DNA of 64,000 nt from CALVUJ01 sp045128835 (GTDB taxonomy: Bacteria; Bacillota_I; Bacilli_A; RFN20; DUOF01): positions 62,001 to 126,000 of the forward strand of contig JBGVRX010000029.1 of the NCBI GenBank assembly GCA_045128835.1, in the 5' to 3' direction. The notes below the pieces were generated by a model. That model was not told the DNA's origin and did not search any database. It saw nothing but the letters and a program-made list of their open reading frames with translations. Every line of letters begins with the position of its first letter. Within the stretch, counting starts at the first letter, position 1. The translations under genes were made by a program, and so were the position numbers. Positions 35,574-44,089 of this stretch are shown here, in pieces.

Positions 35574-38500
35574 TTACTCGTAATCCTCATCATCGTAGTC
35601 ATCCATCATTGCTTCAGTTGCATCATCAACTGCTACGAAATCTGAGAATTGTTCTTTAATTGTATCTGCTAATCTTCTTTCTTCTCTTTCTTGATATTTA
35701 GTTGATGCTTTCATATCAATTATTTCACCATCAACATCGTAAACGTTAATATCAATAGCAAGAGCTTGTAATTCTTTTTGTAAAACCTTAAATGATTCTG
35801 GAACACCAGGTTTTGGTAAAGATTTTCCTTTAATGATAGCTTCGTATGTTTTTACTCTTCCTATTACATCATCAGATTTAATAGTTAACATTTCTTGTAA
35901 TGTGTGAGCTGCACCATATGCTTCTAATGCCCAAACTTCCATTTCTCCAAATCTTTGACCACCGTTTTGTGCTTTACCACCTAAAGGTTGTTGAGTAACT
36001 AATGAATAAGGTCCTGTAGCACGAGCATGTAACTTATCATCAACCATGTGAGCAAGTTTTAACATGTACATAACACCTACAGAAATTCTAGCATCGAATG
36101 GTTCTCCAGTTCTTCCATCATAAAGAATAGTTTTTCCATCTTCAGCAATGCCAGCTTCTTTCATCATTTTCTTTAAATCTTCGTCTTTAACTCCATCGAA
36201 TACTGGAGTAGCAACTTTCATACCAAGTTTCTTAGCTGCATATCCTAAGTGCATTTCTAAAACTTGTCCGATATTCATACGAGAAGGAACTCCTAGAGGG
36301 TTTAACATGATATCTACTGGAGTACCATCTGGTAAGAATGGCATATCTTCTTGAGGCATAATACGTGAGATAACACCTTTGTTACCATGACGTCCAGCCA
36401 TCTTATCACCTTCAGATATTTTACGTTTTTGAGCAACATATACTCTTATCATCTCGTTAACTCCTGGTTCTAATTCATCACCATTTTTACGAGAGAAATA
36501 TTTAACATCAAGAACGATACCAGCACCACCGTGAGGAACACGAAGTGATTTATCTTTACCTTCTTTAGTCTTTTCACCAAAGATAGCCATTAATAATTTT
36601 TCTTCTGGAGTTGGTTCGCTTTGTCCTTTTGGAGTAATTTTACCAACTAAGATATCTCCTTCTTTAACTTCAGCACCAGGTATAACAATACCACGAGCAT
36701 CTAAGTGAGATTTAGCATCTTCACCAACGTTAGGAACATCACGAGTAATTTCCTCAGGGCCTAATTTTGTATCTCTACATTCAATTTTATAGTCTTCAAT
36801 ATGAATTGAAGTATAAACATCATCTTTAACTAATCTATCTGACATGATAATAGCATCCTCGTAGTTATATCCATCCCATGTCATGAATGCTATAGTAACG
36901 TTTTGTCCTAATGCTAATTCACCATTTTGAATAGCACCACCATCAGCTAAAACATCGCCAACACTTACTTTTTGACCTTCAACAACACTAGGAATTTGAT
37001 TTAAACAAGTTCCTTGGTTACTGCTTGCAAATTTCTTTAAATTATATGTATGTTCACCATCTTTAGCTTGAACCTTAACTTTTTTAGCATCAACATAAGT
37101 AACTGTTCCGTCGACTTTACTTAATAAAGATGAACCAGAGTCGTGCGCGATTTTTCTTTCAACACCTGTACCAACATATGGAGAATCAGGTTTTACTAAA
37201 GGAATAGCTTGACGTTGCATGTTTGCGGCCATTAGAGCACGGTGAGCATCATCGTTTTCAAGGAAAGGAATACAAGATGTAGATATTGAAATTAATTGCT
37301 TAGGAGAAACGTCAACGTAGTCAACATCTTCTTTTCTAATCAATAAGTTTTCACCTCTATGACGAGCAACAACTCTGTCATCTAAGATATATCCATCTTT
37401 ATCCATATTAATGTTAGCTTGAGCAACAGTGAAATCATTTTCTTGGTCTGCTGTCAAGTAATCACATTCTTCTAATACTCTGTTATTTGTTTTATCTACT
37501 CTTCTATAAGGAGTTTGAATAAATCCATTATCATCTAATTTTGCATAAGTTGCTAAGTTAGAAATCAAACCGATGTTAGCGCCTTCTGGTGTTTCAATCG
37601 GACAAATTCTACCGTAGTGTGAATAGTGAACATCACGAACTTCTACACCAGCTCTATCTTTATTTAATCCACCAGGACCTAAAGCACTAATTCTTCTCTT
37701 GTTTGCAAGTTCAGATAATGGGTTAGTTTGATCCATGAATTGTGCTAATTGAGAATAAGCAAAGAACTCTCTTAAAGCAGCACTTAGTGGTCTTATATTT
37801 GTTAAACTTTGAGGTGTAATAGATGTTGTCTCAGAAATTGACATCTTTTCTTTAACACCTTTTTCCATTTTAGATAAACCTGCTCTGAATTGGTTTTGAA
37901 TTAATTCACCTACAGATCTAATTCTTCTGTTACCTAAGTGGTCAATATCATCATTGATAACATAACCATCAAATGCATTAAGGAAGAAAGAAAATGTTGC
38001 AATAATATCAGGAATATTTAAATTTCTAACTTCGCTACTGCAATCATTACCAATAATTTTCATAGTCTTAGTTTGAGTTTCATCAGTATAAACAGTAATA
38101 ATGTTTACGCTGTCTTCACCTTCACCATTTAAATATAAGTTTCTATTAACACTTAATGAAACGCTGTGAGCGCCTTTTTCAAAGAATCCAATGCTCTTCA
38201 AATGATCAACTTCAGTTTTAGTAATTAAAGTTCCTTTTGGATAAATTACTTCTCCTTCGCTATCAATTAAATGTTCTGCAACAACTTTACCTTGTAATCT
38301 AAAATAAGCACTTAACTTAGTATTTATTTTAAATCTACCAGCTTTAGCTAAGTCATATCTCTTTTTATCGAAATATTTTTGGAACATTAAGTTTCTTGAA
38401 CCTTCTTCAGTTGCTGGTTCACCAGGTCTTAATTTTGTATAAATTTCAATTAAAGCTTCTCTAGAATTACTAGTTGGATCTTTTTCAAAAGTGTTGTTTA

Positions 38501-39146
38501 AGTAAACGCTTTCTCCAAATAATTCAGTAATATCTTCATTACTTTCTAATCCGATTGCTCTTAATAATACAGTAGCAGGAATCTTTCTTTCTCTATCGAT
38601 TCTTACATGTAATACATCATGTGAATCTGATTCAAATTCCAACCAAGCTCCTCTAATTGGATGAACTTCACCATTAGAAATTAATTTACCAGTTTTTTCA
38701 TCTCTTCCACAGTTGAAGTACGCTCCAGGAGATCTAGCTAATTGAGAAACGATAACTTTTTCATTTCCACTAATGACAAAAGTGCCAGCATCACTCATTG
38801 CAGGCATTTCGCCAAAGAATACATCGCTTTCTTTAATTTCTCCCGTTTCATTATTGATCAAACGTAGAGTTGCTCTCATAGGATAAGCATAAGTTAGATA
38901 ACGATCTCTACATTGTTCGATATCATATTTTGGTTTCTCGAACCTACAATTAACGAACTCCATAACGAAATTCCCATTTGGGCTTTCGATTGGATAAATG
39001 TCGTTAAATGCATCAATAATTCCCTCGTTGATAAACCATTCATAAGACTTTTGTTGGATTTCAACAAGATTAGGAATAGGCAATGAACCACTAATTTTAG
39101 AAAAGTCTTTTCTCTCAGTAGTTAGGCCATTTTTGTTTATTGCCAC
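35574..39146 (-). CDS. rpoB: RNA polymerase subunit beta
   Basis: A 1190-residue subunit. The rifampicin-pocket region reads SQLAQFMDQTNPLSELANKR then RRISALGPGGL, and GDKMAGRHGNKGVIS marks the active-site region. The start is taken as GTG 39146 (MAINKNG), because GAGGTG lies 6 nt upstream and the longer frame runs into the leader. It has its own sigma-70-type promoter at 39216-39244. In many Firmicutes rpoB is read through from rplL; here a terminator and three other genes separate them. Confidence 0.98.
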   Translation of the reverse strand: MAINKNGLTTERKDFSKISGSLPIPNLVEIQQKSYEWFINEGIIDAFNDIYPIESPNGNFVMEFVNCRFEKPKYDIEQCRDRYLTYAYPMRATLRLINNETGEIKESDVFFGEMPAMSDAGTFVISGNEKVIVSQLARSPGAYFNCGRDEKTGKLISNGEVHPIRGAWLEFESDSHDVLHVRIDRERKIPATVLLRAIGLESNEDITELFGESVYLNNTFEKDPTSNSREALIEIYTKLRPGEPATEEGSRNLMFQKYFDKKRYDLAKAGRFKINTKLSAYFRLQGKVVAEHLIDSEGEVIYPKGTLITKTEVDHLKSIGFFEKGAHSVSLSVNRNLYLNGEGEDSVNIITVYTDETQTKTMKIIGNDCSSEVRNLNIPDIIATFSFFLNAFDGYVINDDIDHLGNRRIRSVGELIQNQFRAGLSKMEKGVKEKMSISETTSITPQSLTNIRPLSAALREFFAYSQLAQFMDQTNPLSELANKRRISALGPGGLNKDRAGVEVRDVHYSHYGRICPIETPEGANIGLISNLATYAKLDDNGFIQTPYRRVDKTNNRVLEECDYLTADQENDFTVAQANINMDKDGYILDDRVVARHRGENLLIRKEDVDYVDVSPKQLISISTSCIPFLENDDAHRALMAANMQRQAIPLVKPDSPYVGTGVERKIAHDSGSSLLSKVDGTVTYVDAKKVKVQAKDGEHTYNLKKFASSNQGTCLNQIPSVVEGQKVSVGDVLADGGAIQNGELALGQNVTIAFMTWDGYNYEDAIIMSDRLVKDDVYTSIHIEDYKIECRDTKLGPEEITRDVPNVGEDAKSHLDARGIVIPGAEVKEGDILVGKITPKGQSEPTPEEKLLMAIFGEKTKEGKDKSLRVPHGGAGIVLDVKYFSRKNGDELEPGVNEMIRVYVAQKRKISEGDKMAGRHGNKGVISRIMPQEDMPFLPDGTPVDIMLNPLGVPSRMNIGQVLEMHLGYAAKKLGMKVATPVFDGVKDEDLKKMMKEAGIAEDGKTILYDGRTGEPFDARISVGVMYMLKLAHMVDDKLHARATGPYSLVTQQPLGGKAQNGGQRFGEMEVWALEAYGAAHTLQEMLTIKSDDVIGRVKTYEAIIKGKSLPKPGVPESFKVLQKELQALAIDINVYDVDGEIIDMKASTKYQEREERRLADTIKEQFSDFVAVDDATEAMMDDYDDEDYE

Positions 39147-39215
39147 AACATTCACCTCTTTCAGTTTTGTCCTTTTTGGGCATAAAAAAGACAATTAGAC
39201 ATTATAGTTTAACAT

Positions 39216-39244
39216 GCTATAGCGCAAGTGTCAACCAACTTTTA
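39216..39244 (-). promoter_or_regulatory. Strong promoter of rpoBC
   Basis: Perfect TTGACA, 17-bp spacer and TAAACT on the minus strand, 70 nt before the GTG start, right after the tmk terminator. Confidence 0.8.
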
Positions 39245-39262
39245 ACTTATTTTCTTTTTTAT

Positions 39263-39287
39263 AAAAAAAGAAGGCCACTGCCTTCTT
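39263..39287 (-). terminator. Intrinsic terminator of tmk
   Basis: A perfect 8-bp stem (AAGAAGGC/GCCTTCTT, 4-nt loop) followed by T7 on the minus strand, starting at the tmk stop. Confidence 0.9.
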
Positions 39288-39950
39288 CTATGCAATTTTA
39301 TTACAAATTTCTTTATGAATTTGTTCAATAGATTTCATCTTGTTATTTTCATCACACAATATTATGTCCCAATTCAAATAATCAGCCAAAAACACCGCAT
39401 TATCATAAACTTTTTTCATGAAAGATAGATCTCTTTCGTGCAAATCTTGGGCAATACCATCATTTTGCTTTCTTGCATTTCTCATTTCAGTAACCAAATC
39501 AAAAGGGGCAGTCAAGAATATAACTTCATCAGGTTTCCCTATCCCTAATTTTTCATATTCAAAGTCACAAACATAATCAACAAATCTTTTCCTTTCTTCC
39601 TTATTTTCAATAACCGAAGCCTGATATATCAAACTTGATGTAGTGTATCTATCTAAAAGAATCGTTTTCCCTTCATCATACGCTTTTTTTAATTCGATAT
39701 TCCACGTAATAACTCTGTCATTAGCATACAAACTATTAACAAAATAAGGCGATAACTCATTTGGTTTACCATATTTCCCACTTAAATATTCTTCAACACC
39801 TTTACCTTGGTATGTATCATAAGATGGAAAATGATGTTTAACAACACTTTCACCTTTATTTACCAAAAATTCCTCTAGTAACTTGTATTGCGTAGACTTG
39901 CCTATGCCATCGCAAGCACCTTCAACAACTATAATTTTTCCTTTTCCCAT
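39288..39950 (-). CDS. tmk: Thymidylate kinase
   Basis: A 220-residue nucleotide kinase phosphorylating dTMP to dTDP. It shows the P-loop VVEGACDGIGKSTQ, the DRYTTSSLIYQA motif that replaces the DRY of the family, and HHFPSYDTYQGKGVEEYL after the P-loop. The P-loop has one residue more than the canonical EGxDGxGKxT. ATG 39950 has GGGGAG at 9 nt; a longer frame to 40046 would overlap the methyltransferase and is not needed. It is the last of three genes inserted between rplL and rpoB. Confidence 0.92.
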   Translation of the reverse strand: MGKGKIIVVEGACDGIGKSTQYKLLEEFLVNKGESVVKHHFPSYDTYQGKGVEEYLSGKYGKPNELSPYFVNSLYANDRVITWNIELKKAYDEGKTILLDRYTTSSLIYQASVIENKEERKRFVDYVCDFEYEKLGIGKPDEVIFLTAPFDLVTEMRNARKQNDGIAQDLHERDLSFMKKVYDNAVFLADYLNWDIILCDENNKMKSIEQIHKEICNKIA

Positions 39951-40035
39951 ATTAACACTCTCCCCACAAAAATTATACCACAAACAACAATCTATATCAC
40001 CTAAATAATTAAACAAAAAAGAGAGTTTCCTCCCT

Positions 40036-40629
40036 TTATTCAACAACCGATTTCAATATATAAAAGCCACTGTCTCTTTTAACTATTTCACAATTCCCAT
40101 ATACTTCAGTCATCTTTTTCTTTGCACTATCCGCACCTTGATTTTTTCTTATAACAACCCACAATTCACCTTGTTCACTCAAATATTCTTTAGCCTTTTC
40201 TAAAATTTCAAAAACAACTTTTTTACCCGCTCTAATTGGAGGATTACTTATAACAACGTCATATCTCCCATTAGCTTTTTCGTAAATATCGCTCTCATAA
40301 ACTTTACAATTAGAAACGCCATTTAAAATTATGTTTTCTTCACACAATCCTACAGCCCTCTTATTTATCTCTAACATATCAACTTCACTATCAGCAACTT
40401 TAGCAATAGTTATACCAATAACACCAACACCAGCCCCAACATCTAACGTTCTACCTCTTTTTTCCGAATTCAAAAAAGCAGTAAGTAAAATCTCACTTCC
40501 TTCATCTATTTCATTTTTAGAAAAAACGCCATTGTCGCTAGAAAACTTAAAAGCAAAACCTTTGAAATTGAAATAAAGATTTCTTTTTTCACTCTTCAAA
40601 CTATCATCATTAACAAAGTAGTGCCCCAT
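40036..40629 (-). CDS. RsmC-like class I SAM-dependent methyltransferase
   Basis: A 197-residue enzyme with the SAM-binding glycine motif DVGAGVGVIGITIAK and the catalytic NPPIRAGKK. That NPP motif marks RsmC/RlmG-type guanine-N2 rRNA methyltransferases. The position between rplL and rpoB is the same as B. subtilis ybxB. Its ATG overlaps the stop of the zinc-ribbon gene by one base. The likely target is 16S rRNA, by family; not proven. Confidence 0.9.
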   Translation of the reverse strand: MGHYFVNDDSLKSEKRNLYFNFKGFAFKFSSDNGVFSKNEIDEGSEILLTAFLNSEKRGRTLDVGAGVGVIGITIAKVADSEVDMLEINKRAVGLCEENIILNGVSNCKVYESDIYEKANGRYDVVISNPPIRAGKKVVFEILEKAKEYLSEQGELWVVIRKNQGADSAKKKMTEVYGNCEIVKRDSGFYILKSVVE

Positions 40630-40958
40630 TAAATAGCACCTCTATCTTTCAAAAAAACATATAAAGCAACGCCCAAAATCACCATAACAATAAACCATTT
40701 TAATGTTTCGCCTTTTTTATAATCACACGCTTGGCAATATCCTCTAACTAGTTTTTGGCCACAATGAGGGCATGTTTTTGCCGCCTTACCTTTTTTGCCA
40801 CCTCTGCTTCTATATCCACATCTATAGCAAACCCCTTTAACCATCGGTTCACCACACTCTGGACACGAATGAAATTTATCCCTTTTTCTATAACCGCATT
40901 CAAAACAAACACCAGTATCTGAATCAACATAGTGTCCACATCTAGGACATCTAGCCAT
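40629..40958 (-). CDS. Triple zinc-ribbon protein with C-terminal membrane anchor
   Basis: A 109-residue protein made of three small zinc ribbons: CPRCG/CFECG (about 4-24), CPECG/CYRCG (about 33-50) and CPHCGQ/CQACD (about 65-82). A single hydrophobic segment follows near the C-terminus (IVMVILGVALYVFL). It should be tail-anchored with the ribbons in the cytoplasm. Function unknown. ATG 40958 has GGGAG at 9 nt; the longer N-terminal extension from an upstream codon is hydrophobic noise from the promoter region. Confidence 0.78.
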   Translation of the reverse strand: MARCPRCGHYVDSDTGVCFECGYRKRDKFHSCPECGEPMVKGVCYRCGYRSRGGKKGKAAKTCPHCGQKLVRGYCQACDYKKGETLKWFIVMVILGVALYVFLKDRGAI

Positions 40959-40980
40959 AATTATCAACTCCCACAATACT

Positions 40981-40986
40981 ATTATA
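40981..40986 (-). promoter_or_regulatory. -10 box of the zinc-ribbon/rsmC-like/tmk unit
   Basis: TATAAT on the minus strand, 22 nt before the start codon. The -35 position falls in the T tract of the rplL terminator and is not consensus. Confidence 0.45.
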
Positions 40987-41000
40987 ATCGTTTTATATAC

Positions 41001-41031
41001 AAAAAAAAAGAAAGTCCTCAACGGACTTTCT
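41001..41031 (-). terminator. Intrinsic terminator of rplJL
   Basis: A perfect 9-bp stem (AGAAAGTCC/GGACTTTCT, 5-nt loop) followed by T8 on the minus strand, just after rplL. Confidence 0.92.
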
Positions 41032-41057
41032 AAAAAGTTAATATTAATTATCTTAAA

Positions 41058-41432
41058 TTATTTAACTTCAACTTCAGCGCCAGCTTCAACTAATTTAGCT
41101 TTAACATCTTCTGCAGCAGCTGGAGAGATTTTTTCTTTAATAACTGAAGGAACAACATCAGTTAATTTTTTAGCATCTCCTAAACCTAAGCCAGTGATAC
41201 CTTGGATAGCTTTAACAACAGCTAACTTAGAAGCACCTACAGCCTTTAAGTAAACAGTTACTTCAGAAGGTCCTTTTGTAGTTTCTTCTTCTGCAGGAGC
41301 AGCAGCTACAGCTACAGGAGCAGCAGCAGTTACACCAAATTCTTCTTCGATTGCTTTTACTAAATCATTTAATTCTAAAATTGTCATTTCTTTTAAACTT
41401 GCGATTAAATCAGTTGTATTAATTTTTGCCAT
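41058..41432 (-). CDS. rplL: Ribosomal protein L7/L12
   Basis: A 124-residue stalk protein with the N-terminal dimerisation helix (LKEMTILELNDLVKAIEEEF), the Ala/Pro-rich hinge (about 34-50), and the C-terminal domain with GLGLGDAKKLTDVVPSVIK. Length and order behind rplJ are canonical. Strong GGGGG ribosome binding site, as expected for the multi-copy stalk protein. Confidence 0.99.
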   Translation of the reverse strand: MAKINTTDLIASLKEMTILELNDLVKAIEEEFGVTAAAPVAVAAAPAEEETTKGPSEVTVYLKAVGASKLAVVKAIQGITGLGLGDAKKLTDVVPSVIKEKISPAAAEDVKAKLVEAGAEVEVK

Positions 41433-41447
41433 TTTAAATTCCCCCTT

Positions 41448-41945
41448 TTAATTATTTTCTTTTTGATCGGCAACAGCTTTTACAGCACACGCAAAACTCC
41501 TAATTGGAGATTGTAAGCAGCTAAGTAACATAGATAGCATACCTTCTTTGTTAGGTAATGTAGCAACTACTTTCATTTCTTTAGCATCTACATATTTACC
41601 TTCTACGATACCACCCTTAACTACTAACTCATCATTTCTTTTAGCAAACTTTGTTAAAAGTTTAGCAGCACCAGTTGAATCAGTTTTTGAGAAAACGATT
41701 GCGTTTGGTCCAGTAAGTTCAGCATCTAATTCACTATAACCAACTTTACTAGCAGCTCTTGAAACAATTGAGTTTTTGTAAACTTTCATAGTAGCATCTT
41801 GTTTTCTAAGTTCTCTTCTTAGTTCACTTATTTTTTCAACAGTTAAACCACGATACTCTACAACAACTGTAGATGCACTATTTTTCATCTCTTCACTTAC
41901 TTCATTAACTAAAGTCTCTTTTTGTTCGATGATTGTTTTATTCAC
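41448..41945 (-). CDS. rplJ: Ribosomal protein L10
   Basis: A 165-residue stalk base protein with VVVEYRGLTVEKISELRREL and the TGPNAIVFSKTD region. The C-terminal tail that docks L7/L12 follows. The start is taken as GTG 41945, with AGGAGGTG 6 nt upstream; an in-frame GTG at 41954 lies inside that site. The preceding L10 leader with terminator fits autoregulation by L10(L12)4. Confidence 0.97.
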   Translation of the reverse strand: MNKTIIEQKETLVNEVSEEMKNSASTVVVEYRGLTVEKISELRRELRKQDATMKVYKNSIVSRAASKVGYSELDAELTGPNAIVFSKTDSTGAAKLLTKFAKRNDELVVKGGIVEGKYVDAKEMKVVATLPNKEGMLSMLLSCLQSPIRSFACAVKAVADQKENN

Positions 41946-42000
41946 TAACGGCACCTCCTCTTTCTTATTGTTTTATAATAAGCGTAATTACCTTTTCAAT

Positions 42001-42107
42001 AAAAAACCCCTAAACCAAATTTTGGCGCAGGGGAAATAAATCAAGTTTATTTTCACCTCGGCAACCTTATTAAGTCCCTTGACCGTTGCTGTCTTTGGTA
42101 ATTAAGC
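42001..42107 (-). ncRNA. L10 leader with attenuator terminator
   Basis: Between the promoter (42114-42142) and rplJ lies a structured leader. It contains GGTTGCCGAGGTG, typical of L10 leaders, and ends in a strong terminator (42001-42033: CCCCTGCGCC/GGTTTAGGGG with inner pairing, then T6). L10 with L12 binds such leaders and represses its own operon. The identification rests on motif and position. Confidence 0.82.
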
Positions 42108-42113
42108 ATCATT

Positions 42114-42142
42114 ATTTTAATAGTTTAATATGTATTTGTCAA
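42114..42142 (-). promoter_or_regulatory. Strong promoter of rplJL
   Basis: Perfect TTGACA, 17-bp spacer and TAAAAT on the minus strand, right after the rplA stop and just before the L10 leader. Confidence 0.85.
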
Positions 42143-42147
42143 CTAAA

Positions 42148-42831
42148 TTAGAAATTAACATCAACTTTGATGCTAGGTCCCATAGTTGTAGTAATTGTTA
42201 AGTTGTTCATATAAACACCTTTAACAGTACTAGGTTTAGCTTTAACAACTATATCATAAATAGTTTTAAAGTTTTCATATAATTTTTCTGTATCAAAAGA
42301 TACTCTACCAATTGTAACATTGATATTTCCTTCTTTATCAGCACGGTATTCAACTTTACCAGCTTTTACATCTTTAATAGCTTTAGTAATGTCCATTGAA
42401 ACTGTACCAGTTTTAGGGTTAGGCATTAATCCTTTAGGACCTAAGATTCTACCAATCTTACCTAATTCACCCATCATATCTGGAGTTGCAACGATTACAT
42501 CGAATCCGAACCAGTTTTCTTTTTGGATCTTTTCGATCATATCTTTACCACCAACGAAGTCAGCACCAGCACTCTTAGCTTCTTCTTGTTTGTTAGTGAT
42601 AGCTAAAACTGTTTTAGTTTTTCCTGTTCCGTTTGGTAATACTACAGCACCTCTAATTTGTTGTTCAGCATAACGAGTATCGATATTTAAATTGAAAGCT
42701 ACATCAACACTAGCATCAAATTTAGTTGTACTTGTCTTTTTAATTAATTCACAAGCTTCTTTAGCACTATAAACTTTATTTTTTTCTATTAAAGAACTTG
42801 CTTGTTTATATTTTTTTCCTCTTTTAATCAT
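42148..42831 (-). CDS. rplA: Ribosomal protein L1
   Basis: A 227-residue L1 with the N-terminal ASSLIEKNKVYSAKEACELI, the central LGKIGRILGPKGLMPNPKTG that is invariant in L1, and MNNLTITTTMGPSIKVD at the end. It is the second gene of the rplK-rplA unit and likely autoregulator via the leader at 43338-43367. Confidence 0.99.
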   Translation of the reverse strand: MIKRGKKYKQASSLIEKNKVYSAKEACELIKKTSTTKFDASVDVAFNLNIDTRYAEQQIRGAVVLPNGTGKTKTVLAITNKQEEAKSAGADFVGGKDMIEKIQKENWFGFDVIVATPDMMGELGKIGRILGPKGLMPNPKTGTVSMDITKAIKDVKAGKVEYRADKEGNINVTIGRVSFDTEKLYENFKTIYDIVVKAKPSTVKGVYMNNLTITTTMGPSIKVDVNF

Positions 42832-42895
42832 ATCTTTCTATCCTCCTTGTGGTTCTAACGGACGAGTTTATCCTTCCACTTCTATTTTTTATAAA

Positions 42896-43309
42896 TTATT
42901 CTTCTACTTCTACGCCCATACTACGAGCACTACCAGCAACAATCTTCATTGCAGCTTCAATGTCGTTAGCATTCAAATCAGGCATTTTATATTCAGCAAT
43001 CTTTCTAACATCTTCCTTGCTTAATTTAGCAACCTTATTCTTTTTAGGGTTACCAGATCCGCTCTTAATATTGCAAGCTTTTTTAATTTCGTTTGCAACA
43101 GGACTTGTTTTGATTACAAAATCAAATGACTTGTCTTCATAAGCAGTGATAATTACAGGGATAATGTTTCCTCTCTTGTCAGCTGTTTTTTCGTTAAACT
43201 CTGTACAAAACTTAGGCATTACGATACCAGCACTTGCTAATGCTGCTCCTGGTTTTGCTTCTCCTGCTGGAAGTTGAATCTTAACAACTTTTGCGATTTT
43301 CTTAGACAT
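42896..43309 (-). CDS. rplK: Ribosomal protein L11
   Basis: A 137-residue L11 with VKIQLPAGEAKPGAALASAG (it lacks the usual Pro-Ala variations but is otherwise canonical), KTSPVANEIKKACNIKSGSG and the C-terminal ARSMGVEVE. Strong AAGGAGG site. First gene of the rplKA unit. Confidence 0.99.
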   Translation of the reverse strand: MSKKIAKVVKIQLPAGEAKPGAALASAGIVMPKFCTEFNEKTADKRGNIIPVIITAYEDKSFDFVIKTSPVANEIKKACNIKSGSGNPKKNKVAKLSKEDVRKIAEYKMPDLNANDIEAAMKIVAGSARSMGVEVEE

Positions 43310-43337
43310 ATATTTACCTCCTTCTAAATTTAAGGCT

Positions 43338-43367
43338 GTGGTACAAACAGAATGAAATTCTTCCCAC
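43338..43367 (-). promoter_or_regulatory. Probable L1-binding leader hairpin of rplKA
   Basis: On the minus strand GTGGGAAGAAT and ATTCTG...TACCAC form a hairpin like the L1-binding site of 23S rRNA and of L11-operon leaders. Its position 28 nt before rplK fits L1 autoregulation. Assigned by motif only. Confidence 0.55.
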
Positions 43368-43399
43368 TGCGCAAAAGTGCATTCGCATACACCTGTGAT

Positions 43400-43428
43400 A
43401 TGATACTATATTCTACAACTAAATGCAA
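43400..43428 (-). promoter_or_regulatory. Promoter of rplKA
   Basis: TTGCAT, 17-bp spacer and TATCAT on the minus strand, upstream of the leader hairpin. Confidence 0.6.
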
Positions 43429-43453
43429 GTATCAATTAAAAAAATATCTAAAA

Positions 43454-43498
43454 TAAAAAAGAATTATTAACCATTCAATTTCTAGTTAACAATTCTTT
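43454..43498 (-). terminator. Intrinsic terminator of the lipoprotein gene
   Basis: A long stem (AAAGAATT..TTAAC pairing GTTAA..AATTCTTT, one bulge or mismatch) followed by TTTATTTT on the minus strand. Confidence 0.75.
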
Positions 43499-43510
43499 GC
43501 AAATCAACTA

Positions 43511-43975
43511 TTACTTCTTTTCAAAAACCATGTGAATTATTGAATTGCCTGGGCCTTCTTCAGAACGAATCATACCTTTCTCAATAAAATATCCACTTTC
43601 ATACATGTTAGAATCTGTTGCATTATCTTTTGTATAAAAAACATAATCATCTCTAAGTACATAATATTGGGTAGCTAGTTTTTCTCCATCTTTATACGTC
43701 GCCATTGTCGATGTTGTAACATCTAAATAAAAATTATCTTCCAACAAAAGGCTACAGAAAGAATCGTATTGTTCATCACCACCATCAACGCAAGCACTTT
43801 TACTGTAACGTTTAGTATAATCAACGTACTGTACGCCGCCCTCAGTTCCAAGAACATCAACGTAAAACTCTTTCAAATAATACTTTCCTTCGTGTTTAAT
43901 TTTTCCATTTCCTGTGCTACATCCACTCAATACCATAGCAAAAGCACACGCTAATAACGCAAACATTTTTTTCAT
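43511..43975 (-). CDS. Small lipoprotein of unknown function between nusG and rplK
   Basis: A 154-residue lipoprotein with signal peptide and lipobox (VLSGC, Cys about 19). The mature part is predicted beta-rich (YYLKEFYVDVLGTEGGVQYV, YVLRDDYVFYTKD, SGYFIEKGMIR), with a possible disulfide between CVDGG and FCSLL. No family recognised; the layout suggests a single-domain lipocalin-like or beta-barrel fold, which is a guess. It has its own terminator and sits between nusG and rplK, where no gene is expected. ATG 43975 has GGAGG at 7 nt. Confidence 0.82.
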   Translation of the reverse strand: MKKMFALLACAFAMVLSGCSTGNGKIKHEGKYYLKEFYVDVLGTEGGVQYVDYTKRYSKSACVDGGDEQYDSFCSLLLEDNFYLDVTTSTMATYKDGEKLATQYYVLRDDYVFYTKDNATDSNMYESGYFIEKGMIRSEEGPGNSIIHMVFEKK

Positions 43976-44054
43976 AGTTTTCCCTCCCATTGATAATCAC
44001 ATTTTATCATTTAAACAGCAAAAAAAGCAATCTTTGATAACCTTTTTTAACAGT

Positions 44055-44088
44055 ATTATAAAAACGCCCCATATTAAAGGCGTTTTAA
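44055..44088 (-). terminator. Intrinsic terminator of nusG
   Basis: A perfect 8-bp stem (AAAACGCC/GGCGTTTT, 10-nt loop) followed by a short T/A tail on the minus strand, directly after the nusG stop. Confidence 0.8.
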
Positions 44089-44089
44089 A

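Noticed and set aside
43338..43428. L11 leader as an attenuator with terminator
   Set aside because: No T tract follows the hairpin before rplK; it looks like a translational L1-binding site rather than a terminator.
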